Shown: piece after piece, positions 40,001-55,000 of the stretch
Position numbering within the stretch: the first letter of the stretch is position 1
Layout: the number at the start of each line of letters is the position of its first letter
Assembly (NCBI GenBank): GCA_900708905.1
Contig: CAADRB010000007.1
Span: 3,456,550 to 3,520,549, forward strand
Source: Hymenolepis diminuta
Lineage: Eukaryota; Platyhelminthes; Cestoda; Cyclophyllidea; Hymenolepididae
Length of the DNA stretch: 64,000 nt
Reading direction: 5' to 3'
Translations under genes and position numbers: made by a program
The notes under the pieces: model-generated
Told to the model about the DNA's origin: nothing
The model's database searches: none
What the model saw: only the letters and a program-made list of their open reading frames with translations

Positions 40001-43000
40001 CAGCTTGGAGGGAGGCAGAAGAGGCATTCTTGGTACCATTTTTTGAGTTGGTTGAGCTTAACTGAGGACTATCAAGCTCTGGAGGTAATTTAATCTCTAT
40101 GACATGATGATTTGCTTCCTTTCTTTTCCTTCGAATTGCGAAAACTGAAGTTAAAAAAGGCATAAGATATGCGTATTCGAATACTATAGCGTAATGGGAT
40201 TTGGAGCTAAAATATTGTTTTCTATATTTAAAGATAGTTTTATGGAGTCAAGAATAATTATTTTGTATCTAAAATTCCACTTGAAAATAGCGATTGAATC
40301 TTTCAATAAAATATATTTATTGAGTGGGAGATAGGAGAGGGGGTTTCACCCTTAAAATCAAGATTTCTCTGTAGTTCCAGTTGTGGTTAAAAGATTTTTA
40401 TTCTTTATCCGCTAATATTTTGAAAGCGCTCGAATGGCGATTAGCATTAATGATAAATGTGTGAAATTGTTAGTTGGTTTTCATGAGTAAAGATTAAAAT
40501 TTACGTCCGTTTTCTTACCTTCATTGAGTCCAACTTTCCGATCGCGTAGCTATCAGGATGAAAGTAGCTAACATGAATTCAACATTACGAACCTTAATTT
40601 TTTCAAACATTTTAAGTCAAAGCAGTAATAAGAATCAGGAAAGATCATTCACAACATCGGCACTAGAACAGATCTACTTCTTGAACAGAAATGACAAAAA
40701 GTTAACATTATTGCCTTCATTTAATGTAATATTGAGGCTATTTTCCTCCATGTCTAACGCGGATGTGCGGTAAAAAGTAGCAGGAATCCTTTTTCGACCA
40801 AAAGGACTTAACGAAGGAACTTATGATTGAGTATGCCTTACAGAAGATTAAGTGATAACCTTTAAAGCCCCTATTCGCGGCACGTTTTAAATTTCAATAA
40901 AAGTACAATTTTCAAATATTTAATGCAAATTTTATCATGTGCTTTCCCAGGTAGCTACGAATATGTTGGGAGATAAGCTACAACTTAGAAGTGATAAATG
41001 TTGACCTCTCCATTTTGCAATTATTGCCACAAAATAGAAAAGGGACGGATACGATGGCGGAATGTTTAAATTGAGAGAAAACAGAGTAAAGATAACAGTC
41101 CAAAAGTGTCTAAATATCAGTGAAACATTCACTTTATAGGAATTAAATAAGAAGAAAAATCGGTAATCAGTTATCTAATTCACTTAAGGGTCATAAAATG
41201 ACATTTAAGTATTAAGACATGAGAAAATGACTATTGGAGTATGAAATTTCAATAAAGTACGACTATTTCGAAACCCCAACTTTATTTTTAACTTCTATTT
41301 GATTTTCTTTCTTTCATTTTTTATTGATCTATTTCATTCTCCCACACTTTATCTGCTTTCTCATGATTAAATATTGTATTTTCGTCTTTTCATGAGTAGT
41401 AATGAAATCAAAACTAGACTTACACATGCAGATGACAGTAATTACAATCAGAATGAGTGAAATGGAACCAATGATGGCAGCATGCTTTTCCATATCCGCT
41501 TTCTCCTCTTCCTCCCGTTCCAGAGTGGTCCTGTCCTTGTATAATACTTCCATAGTGTCAGTTTCGTCAATATTCTCGACAAAATTTGCCTTCTCTACAA
41601 GAAAATGACGCAAGTAAAGCTGTCAACTCTTGTCAATGAAAATACAGTTAGTAACTCGAAAGACCTTGGTCGCATTTCAGTTTTAATTGTCTCACATTTT
41701 CTAGATGTACGCTATTGCTTAAAATGAAAAATTTTAGCATAAACCAACAGAACGATCACTATTTGAATTTGCTTAACCTTATAAGTCTAGAAGTTTCAGT
41801 AGTGTGCATTATTTTATCATGGGATGAATTAGAGCTGATTTGTGAAGTTAGCGACAATGAAAATTTGTTTTAACGTAACCATTCACCTAATAGCTTTCAA
41901 AATATGGCTATAAATGAAGTGGTATTCAAACAAAGCATCGCATGGCTAGTATCTCACTTTACAATTGACTCATCGAATTCGATGAAATTGCCACGGATGA
42001 ACACAGTGATCAGGGTCAGTACTGAGGGTAATGACCATTGTTTAAAGATATTTCCGCAGTGAATGGTCAGTGCATTTCGATCGCTTCGTACGCATTTCCA
42101 AGTTCTAATATAACCTAGTTTTTTTGTAAATATGAATCAGATTTTTCATCGCTATTCATCTCCATCACTAAAATCTAATATACACATTTTTCTAACAACT
42201 CCAAATCCGGATGGGTCGTTAGGATCTAAACAATTACTAGAGATTCTCAATACTGGTGATCCATAGACAGTCTCAGCTCGCAGGATATAACACGAAAAAT
42301 CTTCCTGACATAGAGCCGTGTAGAAAAATTAATCTTACTCTCCACTGGAATAAAAATGCCACTTGATCATCCATTTTCCGGTTTATCAGTAGCCTATTTG
42401 ACTGTTAGCTTCAATATAATGAAGCGTAGCAGCCTGAATACATTGTAATTATAATTGAAATAAATTCTGCAATTTAATACCGATTGGTATTCTGGAAAAT
42501 AATGAAAAGCTACTTTTCCATTTTTGAATTAAATAATTCTCTAACACTTATGTTTTCATCAATTATTAAAATAAACATTTTTTTGCCAGTGCAAAGATTC
42601 ATTTATTGATATTACTCTTTCCTTGTCTGCTCGTAGTTTTTCAATTGTTTAAAAGCTTTTTTCTAAATATAATAAAAAGACACAAACAGTTAGAATCTTT
42701 TGTTGATATATCAAATCAAATATTTCACATTGCGATAACAATAGATGTGGTCACAAGAGCCGGAAATTAGAGGGTTCTTTTGAGTTCGATTCGATGACAA
42801 TTAGGAGCAAAAACTTCGAATAGCTTTTTTTTAAAGTCTCGTTATTAGACTTCTAAAATATTTTTTTTCAAAAAAATCGCACAAAAGTAGAATTAATTCA
42901 AGATTCAGAAATGTATCCAAAAATATATATTTTAAAACCCCGAACGGAGTATATTAAAATAGGCATTTATTATAGAAATGACTGTTGAAAACTCAGAAGC

Positions 43001-46000
43001 CTCTCCCAATTGTACGCATTACCGAAATTGGAATTCAATTAGGAATTATATAGCAGAAGGATGTGACTGCGAAGTTTGAAGAATTTTTAGTTCTGTATAT
43101 TCAAAACTTGGAGTCTGCATCAATTATTTCGATTGGACCGGTGTGAGTAAAATTAAACCACCTATAGCAGTTAGAAAATAATTGATTTCAAAGACGCATG
43201 TGGCAGTTGCAAAACAAGGAATTTCAGCTAAATAATCAGATCTGAAACAATAGGATTATGCGTATAAATAAATATATTTTCGTATGAAAAGGAGCACTTT
43301 TTCAAATCCTCGGAGTTCTATAAATCGATACCATTTACTCTCTGCTGTATCCATAAACCAGCAGAATTCAATTTTGTAAAAGTGTGCTTTTACGATTTCA
43401 AGCTTCTCAGTATCTACTAGAGTTTAATAATATTAATAATCACCTTTAGGTGCTTTAGTTCTTGCGACAGGTCCAGACCCGAAGAAAAAAGCCAGAAAAA
43501 CCTTTCCTCATTAACGATTTGTAATTAGTAACATACAGCTTTAGATCAGATAAATGATCGACTACTTGGTATGGCAGTAATTGGAACAGTGGTTAAATTG
43601 CACTCCCAGTACTGTATTAACTCATTTAACAATAATTTAGTGCTCTAGGGGTGGAGCTAGTGAACTGTGTTGAGATGCATCAATTTTCTTCTTGATGGTT
43701 TTTGTCCAATTCCCGTTTGTTAATTTCCCCTAGTTCTCAAACCATGCAAAAGTAACTGAGAATACCCTGCTCATCCTTTATTTTATAACTTCCAATACAT
43801 TTATAGTTCCGAGTTTAGTTTTAATGGCCGACTCAATTTCCGTTGATAAAATATAAGCAAAAAATTTGTATAAACCTTTTCAGAACAGGGATACAAAACG
43901 ACGAAGATATTCGAGTAGGAATAGGAAGAATAATTTTTTTCCAAATAAGTTAGGACTATTAGAGAAGCATAGATTTAATTTGCTAAAAATATTTCCATAT
44001 TAACCGTATTACTGCCTTGGGCTACCTAAAGCAATCAATTTTGACTTCTAGGTCTGATAAAAGCAGTCTTTTCTAACACTAAATCATTAGCATCAATAAA
44101 TTTGAAAAATCACTTTGTAATTACAATTTATTACTAATAAAAGACGATAATTCAGGCAAATGAAATCAGAGTTGTGCAAAGTAGAAATCGTGTAGTTTAA
44201 ATGAGCTAAAATTTTTGAAATTTTAAGATAAGATCTCCATATTTTCGTAATCAGACACGCTTTTTTTATTTTAACCTAAGTACCATACAATCGTTTTATT
44301 TAATAAATTTTGTTTGAATATATGAAACTGCTGTTTTTAGTGAACACTCAAATAGTAAATTCATATTTGTATGCGACGGTGACGAAGTGGTCAATGCGGA
44401 CTTCTGGCAAGCTGAAGGTTACGGTTTCGATGTTCATTGTCCACTGAAGCAATTATTAACTAAGTTCAAAATAAAGATAGCAAAACTTTAGCTTTCCGTT
44501 AGTTACTTGATTTAGTTTTCTAACCAAGATGAGCCCTGTAAGGCAAATTTCTTAAATGAGATTTGGGAAATTTACTATAATTAACTCTCTTAAGAGTATC
44601 TTAAAGGTATTGCGCCTGAATGTGCCTGCTCCTCTTACCATATCTCGTAAAGAATCAAGAAAATTACACTGATTCTTTAATTACCCCCACTATGATCTTA
44701 ATGAGCATTCATTAATCTTTATCAGATAGCTCCCAAGCTAGAAAAAGCGCTTTCCAATGTCCATTATGAAACCTTCCTGGTGGGAAATTAGAATTCTGCC
44801 ACACTTAATTACTATCGGTTGGCCATTCTGTTCACCAAGTTTGCATCGACAGGCATCGAATTCATAGCTATTGATTTCGCTGTTGTATACACTGACTGGT
44901 TCTCTACTGACACGTAAGTCCTTATAAAGTACCGAGAGATCTCACAAAGATGGCTAACTTTCGTTGGAAAATACATGATTAAGTCAATTGTTGAACTACC
45001 TAGACTGGCCTATTAAAAAGAAACTGGATCAGTGACTGATTCATTACAAATGCATTACACCTTTTGTCATTGATTTATTGGATAACAATCAGTCAAGACT
45101 TCCGGGTAAAATACTGATAAAAGAGCGGGTATGAACATGCTAGAGAAGTGCATGCCAAAGAACAACACAAAAAACAAAATACACCAAGAAGAAGGACGAG
45201 AGTCTGACCTGGATTGCATGCGGCGTCGCCCTCGTCTTGTCCCAGGGGACAATTGACCACTCCATCGCACCAATGTCCAATTTGTATGCAGTAGGATTCG
45301 TCACATGCTCGCTGATTTGGTGCACAGGCTGCAAACATATAGGGAGATTCGATGGGAATTCAAATCAGCACAGTACGGGAAAACAATAATTAGAGGAGCA
45401 CCAAGAATGCTTCACAGGCTACACAGGCAAGCCAAATCTAAAGATATGTACCGCTTTTGACATAAACACGCTAGCATTAGCTAGAATATAAATTCACTCA
45501 TACACAAACACACAAATGGGAAATGGGTACCGCATTCAGGAACCAATCACCGGATTCTAAGCTAGGGACCAAAAACACATTGGCCTATCACCTTCAGAGC
45601 ATACTTTATCATGTAACTGATGCTGTCTCATTTTGCACACTAGTTTCTGGAGCAATATCTAACACAATTGCTATTTAGATTGGGTTAGAGAGACCGCTTT
45701 TAAGCAGATTATATTACTTTTGATTAAATAAAGATACAATTATTAAAGAATGTTTAAATAAGGGAATACTTAGAAAGCCTTGAAATATCCGGTTATAGAA
45801 TCCCGAAATTAAAATTTTTAATAGAGGTGGAGGACTTGCGGTCATTAGTAATCGTCATTTTGTAAAAAAAGCAATCTCTGATAGTTTTACAGAATAATAA
45901 AGGATAAACAAATTATCATATTATCAGAATGTGACCCAAATCCTGCAATTAGGTGAATAGGATATTTTTTTAGAGATTTTAGGAGTGATGCTGACAAATA

Positions 46001-49000
46001 ACCTCGTCAAGTTCCCAACAGCAACTAAAAATTAGCAGCTTAGCATTGACAGGCCTATACACCATGAGCCAATAAATCTGCGAATTCGCTTGTTCGATAA
46101 GTACAATGTACACTAATCTTATAAATGAACTAACGATGTCCTTGCTTAGTGACTACTGAACTAGTGCTATGTCTACAGTTTATTCAGAATCAAGAGAAGT
46201 TAAAGTACTTATATTCAAGGCGGTACGATTGCTGTTAGGGTACTGAAGTATGGCTACATACATTTCTAAAATTACTCTGTACATATTCCCTATGAAAATA
46301 CATCAGTTTTTCGCCCACAAAGCCTCGATGATGTCCTTAAGTCCCAATGCCTCAAACACTTATCTGTCATGTCCAAGCTTGTTTATCGATACCCCCTTTT
46401 ATACTCATCTCGTACTCCTGTCCTAGCACACATCCTTGCCCAAGTGAATCATAAATTGTCTTTGTAGTTCCACCCATACTAACACGCAATAGACACACAA
46501 ATACACACGCTTGCCATTTACCGGCTCCTACGCTTCCCTCTCATCTCTCCTGTTCCCCATCTCTCTCTTACTCGCTTGAATCCACATCGTAATTTGCTCA
46601 GTCCATTTTAGCCTAGCCAGCTCTTGGTGTTCTGCTCTAAAACTGTTATTTGCCGTGATTAGCTGCTACCTATAGTCTTAGCTACTACAATCAAGGTCTG
46701 GTTCATTAGTTCCTACAATTTGGTAACTCTGAAATTGGTATACTCCGTTCTTGTTAGCCTCAACAATAGCTGTACAGTACAAACATTAAGATTAACGAAC
46801 AGATTGACAATTATTGAAAATGGCTGGTGTGCATTTTTACTTAGTTGGTACACATTTTTAAATGTGAGGCTATTTATATAATTATTGTATATAATCCAAT
46901 AATCGAGAAAAGGATATTCTTTTGAACGCACAGGAAAGGCGTAAATTCCTGGAGTATTGAAATCGTGCAGTCAATCCTTCGATAATAGTAATAAAATTTA
47001 TGACTCCTTGATTTTCATAAACTATTAATCCAAGTGCTTAATAACGCTAATATGGTCCGACATAATCTAATTTTGAGTTGACTTTGTTGAATAGAAATAG
47101 GTTGCAAATCGTGGCTATGAAATGCGGAACAAGATGCTCAAAGTATGGCTATATGACAAAGTTTGAAATACGTCAATTTACTCCGTCAACAACTGTTTCG
47201 TTTTTCGACCTAAATAATCCTATTTGACAATATATTAAGATGGGATTTTGTCAAAGCGTGTCCTACTTGGAACTTTATACGTTATTTACAATATGCTAAA
47301 ATAAGCGTCTCTCTTAGTTTTGTGAGGTAAGAATTTTATTAGCTTGTAAAGCTCGAGAACTAGAACTAATTTGTGAGATAAGTGATTGCAAACATGCAAG
47401 TAGATGTAAGTTTTCGTGATCAATAAATCGTCACCCAGCCCGATTCCAAACTGAAACCTTAACAGGGCTAAAATATTCAGAATCATTCTCCCTCTCCCCT
47501 CTATTCCAAATTGCACATTTGATACTATCTGTACCTTTGATTTATTATATCAATTGGAATTAATATAATTTTCTAACAGTAGCTCGAAATATCACTCTAT
47601 ACTACCAGAAAAATATACCACCCGATTTCTGAACAGTCTCAAGCCTAGTCATTTGGTTCCATTCTTCGCTTAAATGCGCGACCTTGAAACTTCCCTGAAT
47701 CTTACTAATCTGCACATACCTACAAATAAAAAGCATTAAAATGTACATTTTAGTTCATAAGTTCATTTCCATTATGCATTTCTATGGGCAGAGCAAATAA
47801 GTGTATTATGCCGTGCCTTCATAATTGCTTTCAGCGTAAAGATTTTGTTTTTTATGCACTGTGCATGGCTTTGGAAATAGTTTATATACTCTGCGTTTCT
47901 TTTCTTTTATGTTAATATACAATCTTTGAATACTGACTAAACGGAGAGATGTATATTGAAAATTCCATTAAAAATAAAATTGCAATCTACTAAAAGTGCT
48001 TTCAACCATTTTGGAAATCCAATAGTCCCTTTTTCAAGCTATTTAATTGACCAGTTTACCCTCCTACAATGAATTCTAATATCCATAGCCTAGGATGGAT
48101 AGAATCCTATCATAGAACCGCTCAACAATTAACTCGAATTTATTTCAAGGTAGATTTTGTAAGAGTGACTAAATACGCATATTAAAGTAACATTTGAATG
48201 GGGCCTGACTTTGAGGTTTGTCAATAAACCTAGATTGAGGTCAGCCGATGAGTCTAATATGATATTAAAATGCAGATAATGAGGGGCTTTTGTCGTTTAT
48301 AGTGATAATTGCCAACTTTGTGAGTAGGAAAAAAACCTCGACTTGGTCTTCTACCAACGCCTATATTTACACATATTTTCCGCTCGCACAATTGTAACTT
48401 ATCAGAATATACTAAGATACGATGCAGGCTAGACGAGTTCCCTCCATTAGTTTCCCGGTATAGTGCGTTTCTTACCCGCAGGTATTGTGTCCTCAAGCAT
48501 GTGTATCTGGCTTAACGTAGTATATGGAGATCAACCAACAGTAATGAGCCCCAGATATTAGGGTATCCTACTCTCCAGTAGTCAATCTTAATCTCCTTGG
48601 ATCGGAGATGAATGACGGCGATAGGTATTATTTCCATACATATTAATTAGCCTATTCGAGTTACTTTCCAACCATTTGCGAACTCTTCTACCAATGTGAG
48701 TGATTCGACTTACTCATTTGAAATGTATGATCTTTAGATCTTTTCTCCTACAATACTTTTAAAAAAATAAAAGCGCCGACCGAAATTCACGTCTACTTTG
48801 TTAGGGATCACGAGATTTATGCTCATAGATGCACATTCACTGGAGCGGAAAATCGATCAGTCTGGTTCAATCAGCTTAATAAGAGGGAAGGAGAATGCAA
48901 ATTTGCCGTAAGTTCGATTCCAGAATGCCTTCCCTCTACCCAAGACGGGTGATTTTAACGTTTCTATTTGTGAAATTATTAGTAAATATTTCAAATAGGT

Positions 49001-52000
49001 ACCCTGCAGCTACTAAGTGTTGTTCGTTTTGTCACAATAGAGGTTCTTGTTAACATAGGATTTGAATAGTCACCTTATTCAATTAGCTTTAACTTTTTCA
49101 TTCCGATTTAGGATGGTGCTACTACTGAAAATGAAATAAAAATTACTGAAGTGGTAAAAATTTTGGGTCTAAAAATATAACGAAAGATCATGTGGATCAT
49201 GAAATAATAAATTAAAATGAAATTACTGCATTTCTTTGAAGAATAAAGGTCAATTAAGAAAAAGCATGTGATATAATATGTGATTTGCATATGATTCACA
49301 TCCATTATTTTCACAAATCATTCACCTCAAACAGCCATATAAACGCATGAACATTAAAAATCTGCTTCTAACTTACCATCATCGACTCTGGGTGAAAGAG
49401 TAGTAAGTGTGAAGGTAAAATTGGGCAGCATAGTAAATAAATCCAGACTTTTATCCGTCTCATAGGGATCCATTCCGTTTTTCATCACACTCTCCTCCCC
49501 ATTAGGTTCATGTGGTGGTGGCTTGGAAGGCTTTGCCACAACCAGCCGAATAACCAATCGCGGAGATTTCACCACGAATTGCCTCTTTGGCCGCTCGTCA
49601 TCCTTATCAGAGGATGCGTCTGAACCAGCTGATCCTGATCCTCCATTTGATACATCGTCTCCTCCTGATAGATCCGAATGAGCCGTTGCAATACAAAATC
49701 TATCAACACGAGGACATGGTGGAGAGGATTCGGCAAGAGTCTGACCATCGGTATAAATCTCCGCATAGGTGTGAATTCCATCCATATATGAGGTAGGATC
49801 AGGTACAATCTTTGTATATTGCCTCACTAAAGGGAGCAGAAGATAATAAGGTACAACTGAGATAACTAACCTTGTAATATATTGGGAGGCCTATCTGTGT
49901 AACTATCCGGTTCCATGGCAATGGGTCGGGAGTTGTGATCACAATAATGGGTTGATTTCTGTTTGGCAAGAAAATGCGAATCACAGCTCCAGGATGCCAC
50001 TTGTGGTACTTGAAAGTGGTGAACAAATAAGAGAATCTAGGCAGAAATAAACGAGAGATATACAGGGATGCATTTTAGATGAGTTAGCAATAATAGTAAT
50101 TACTATTATTGTTATTGTGCATAACAATTCAAAAAATAATTTTTAGTTTTATTCATGGGAAAGCATCTGAAAAATGAGAACAGCAAACTGTCCAATGATA
50201 TTTGAAATGGGAGCGATATTCACTACGTACTAGGTAATTATTTCAAGACGTCATTGGAGTTTTCTTTATTTGAATTTGTGAGCTTGAGCTATCCGTATTC
50301 TCGTAGGGAAAAGAGTTCATTTACTTATGTCCTAGTGTTCAATTTTCATTAGCTGACTCCAAAATTCATTAGTTAGATTATAAAAATGATATTTTGATTT
50401 GTTGACTAGTCAGTTTACTTCGGCGGTTGGCCAAACCATCCCGGATTTTTGGATCTTCTTATATTCGCTGTCAGTCATGTGAGACAACTTAAGAGCCTCA
50501 CCATAAAACAAACACTGCTAAGCTCTTCTATGGAAGCTGTATCTAATTGCCGTAATCAATTTAATTGAATTATCTTCTCTGTCAATCACTTTTCTTTGTT
50601 TTTGCATACGTCATTCACTACTCGTTTACTCCCATCCGTTCTCCTTATTCGTACAATTGTATTTACCCAGCATCCAAATTAAGAACACACTGACTTCATT
50701 TCCTTTCTTCAATACAGGAAGCTATCAAATTCATTAATAAACGTGGCAGATACTTTCTTGTTTTGATCGACTTTCTTGTGCAGTGTCCTATTTGAATACC
50801 ACGAGTAACTGGGTTTTTATCTGAATCAATTTGAGATCACGGACAAATTCAAAACACTAAAGTAATAAAGGAAGATGGAAAATGACCATATTTTTCTCAA
50901 GGAATGAGACGAAGAGAACTGATCACTGTGTCAATGGGAATTAATCATGATGGTATCTAACCCCAGACAGTGAAGACTGCCTCCCGGCAACATTCGAATC
51001 GTCCTAGCGAAAAGTTTGGCTTTACTTATCACTTCATTAAGACTTTGAATCATATTACTTCAGGTATCTATCACATCAGTCAGGTAAAACATGATAAGAA
51101 CCACAGAACAAATTAATTGAAAGGATTATTCTATAAACCATCCCTTACATTTGTTCCTGGAGGCGATCGAATATCAAAGACAGCTTCAAGAGGTAGTTGA
51201 CGTTCCTCAGAACTGATATATTCCAATTTACTTGTCAAAAATCCACTTCGCATCGTCCACTGCTCGTCTTCAACCAAGTGAATCACACTCAACCGACCTT
51301 TAGAGAGATTTTAGAATATATCATAAATAATATAATGTCCAAAACTATTGAGATTCTGTGTATAGAAACAACAGTCAAGAATAACTTTAATTTTTATGAA
51401 TAATCATCATGAATATTAAAGGAGGGCAAGATAGAATGCTCACGTAATATCTTTGACTGTGTTTCTAAAAGAAAGTTAAAATAGTTTTATTTTAATACAA
51501 ATTTTGAATATATTCACATTGCATCCACCTTAGTTAAACAAACAAACAATCATATTTGAATTCTACTTCTTTTTAGCTGTTTTCATAATTTGAAATGGAT
51601 TTATGATGTGACGCTGAGTTAGAAATGAATTGTCCTTTACTGAAATATGAAATTTGAATTTTACTGAAGCATTCGCCTGCAATTCGTTAACCTACTTGGA
51701 TCTACAATGTACAATATGTGACAGTTTTTGCATCCAACTACAGATGTACCTATGTAATGGTCCATCACCAACTTTTTTGAGAGTAAGTGATTTCCAAATT
51801 TCATAGGGTGTCAGTAATTGTAGTATCAAAAGTCCCAGTACCCGGCTACCTTTGAGATACAGTGACTTGAACATTAACGATTTCCCTTTTTTGTTAAGGG
51901 TATTAAGTTTTTAAATAACACAAAATACTGAAATGTGAGTAAGAAGTAAGAAGACATAAAACTCGAGGATTGTCTAGTTTATAAGAAATTACAAATGCAT

Positions 52001-55000
52001 ATATGTCTTTGTATATATAAGGTCGATTGGCTGTCTGATAATAACTCCCAGGATAGAACTTTGGGATTGTGTGAAAGAATAGTAATCAAAGAACCCAGTA
52101 CAAAACCCAGTGTAACCAGAATTTTAGGGATCTCGTTCATGGCATTGAGAATCCTCGTTACCGCTTTCCTTCAATGACGTATATACCATTAGTACAACAT
52201 TCGATCGATCAAACAAAATATAATTATTGTTTTAATGTAAAGACATTATGACTTACCCTCATATTCTTCTTGAATATTTTCTAAAATACAAAAGAGAAGA
52301 CAAAATATGTTACAGAAATCGGACTGTACAAAAAAGAAATATACGCTAGATTCGAATAGGCATTTGCAATTGGTGACCGAATGTCTCTCTAGCGGCATAT
52401 GAATTTTAGGTACTTTTATCTAAACAACGCAATTTATTGTCCCCTCCACGCTCATTTATCAAAGGCTAAATCTTCGCTTGGGTTCCCTTTGCGCGTGTAA
52501 GGAGGGTTTTGCAAGAAGTTCGATTTAAGACAAATTTAACTAACGGGCTGGAAGGGAATGAAGACTAGTGCCTCAAGAAGTCATGTTTTGACAGGCAATT
52601 GAAAAAATAATTTCCAATTTTAAATGATATTATAGTGCTAGTGCAACCTTCACATACATCTGAAGGTACTACTATTGAATTCTTTTTGTCAATTTTCTAA
52701 ATTCCATTGCACGATAAGATGAGTTAGCATTGAATGCCTGCGCGTTCACGTTCGAATCGATTGTTTTGACTGAAAATGTTTATCCATTCTTATCCTACCG
52801 TTTTCTCCCTCGCTTCGCTATAACAGAACCGAAATGTAACCGGTTTCGTCATACAAAAGTGTTATCGCCTTATTCTTTAATTGAATTCATTTATATGAGC
52901 ATTCGTGTTTATTTGACGTCTATTCTGTTCTCCATTTAGAATATAAAAATGGCAGTGCCCTTGATAAACTATTCACATGCCTTAACTAGGTTAAATATAG
53001 CACTATATTAACACTTTGATAATCAGTGTCTTTATATCATATAGTTGACGTAGTTGATCTTTTACCTCTAAATTGTGCTCATTTTCTTGGATACATTATC
53101 CAAATTTTGGAACGTTGAGGAACGGGCCATCGAGGAAGCAACCCGAGTCCAAATGTTAAAAAAAGGAATACTTTTTTGATGATCTGACTTTATTTTCAAA
53201 TATCATTTTGCTAGCTTCTCTCGATCCCTTAATGGAATATTTACCGATTTTTGTTGCTTTAACACATTGCAAAATTGAAATATATTTTGATTTTTCGCTG
53301 GTTACAATATAGATATGGTAACAAAGAGACATACCGACTTTCTCAAAGTGATATGTGGCCCGAAAACCGGCATGACGTAAGGTGTTGTCGCTTCGAAATC
53401 GAAGCCAGAGGTAGCGACCTGATGAGCGTATCATCTCTTCGGGTGGTGGAAGCCGTGAACAAAATCGACCGATAAGCGGTGAAAACCCAAAGGCCCCGTC
53501 TCGTACTTCAAGAAAGTCCAGGAAACACTGTGCATCGGGTTCAACGGCAAATGGCCGGAGAATTTGCAGGTATATCCTATGCTCTTCTGATGGGGCTAAA
53601 TAAAATTTTTAAAAATGATCTTTCACCATGAAAACGCAGGCGATGGAATTTGCCTATTACCTTCTCCATTATTTTCAGTAAAATATCCCAAAATTTTATT
53701 CGATTTTTAGTAAGCCATTATCAATAGTTTAATTTTCTAATAATCAATTAACTGATCAGAAATGGCCAAGTAAGCAATGCAGGAGTTATGGTAAAAGACG
53801 GATCAATAACTTCAGTTAATATTTGAATAACCCTCATGATCAATAGCACTCCTCGATGAAAGCGATAATACGATTTGAGTTCGAATGCTTTACTTCTATT
53901 CATTTCAGATGATATTCCAACCCGATTTAACTATTCTTTTCAGTGATTATGCATGTGACTTGCACTTCCGTCTTGATAGATTGTTAAAATCATCCACACT
54001 AAACGGAGCGTCTACTGTTAATAATTACATTTTATTTTATAAAAATCTCATTAGTATGAAGATTTTCCATTTGTGAAAACGAAAACATTATTAACGGGAT
54101 TTTTACATTTGATAGCGAAGAGAAAGTGGGGAAAAAGCAAATAATTCAAATACCCAATAAATGAAATTATTTTCTCATTTTCATAGTGAATATTGTAGCA
54201 GCAACCTAGAGTCCACTTGAGCTGAAACTCACATTCTTCTATAGTCTATTGGAAATTTCGTGCAAAGATTCTGAATACCCAGAAGACGTTTTTACTAGCT
54301 ACAATTATCTGGGAAGGGCAGATATATACATTAGAGGTGAACACATAGATTTTACTCCATCCAGAATCCCTATACTGTAGTGACAAGTTTGTTAACTCTT
54401 TTTCACATTAAAATTATCTCGATTGTCGCCAATTTAATTGACCTCTTTAAGTGGTCTATTCTAAATAAAATGATTGAACCACTTAGTTGAACCTTAAGTT
54501 GACATTGATATATTCCATTCCCCCTACCCCCCAGCATTATCTTGAACACTTCCGCCTTTTCATGCTACTCCTCATCCGCTCCATCTGCATTGACACACGC
54601 ACAATCTCTCTCTCTCTCTCCTAGTCTCTGATTTTTTCCATTAAAATCCATTCATTAATGTCTTACCTTCTCTTCATCATGCCATGCGGTATAGATCAAG
54701 GGTAGTCATAAGAGCGTAACTAGTGGTATATCTTCCTCTTACTTCTCTTTTGACAAATTTCAATCAAAACACCTTTTCATGAGCACCGATTAGTATTTAA
54801 CACGTGACTTCTGACAATGTAGACAAATGTTTTGACAATTAAGTCAATAGAATGGAAATTACGAGATATATGATTATTGAGAAGTAACTCATCATTTCTA
54901 AAACCAAGAAATTTAATCAGTATTTAGTTGTTATTCAATAAATGAATTAAAATGAAAATTTCCCGCATAACACGAGCATGTTCCTGCAGTTTTTTAAATA

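Noticed and set aside
49871..50036. Alternative frame [18 protein letters not shown] in the CUB2 exon
   Set aside because: It is open, but it needs a phase that neither neighbouring exon supplies; the other frame joins both sides and continues the CUB pattern.
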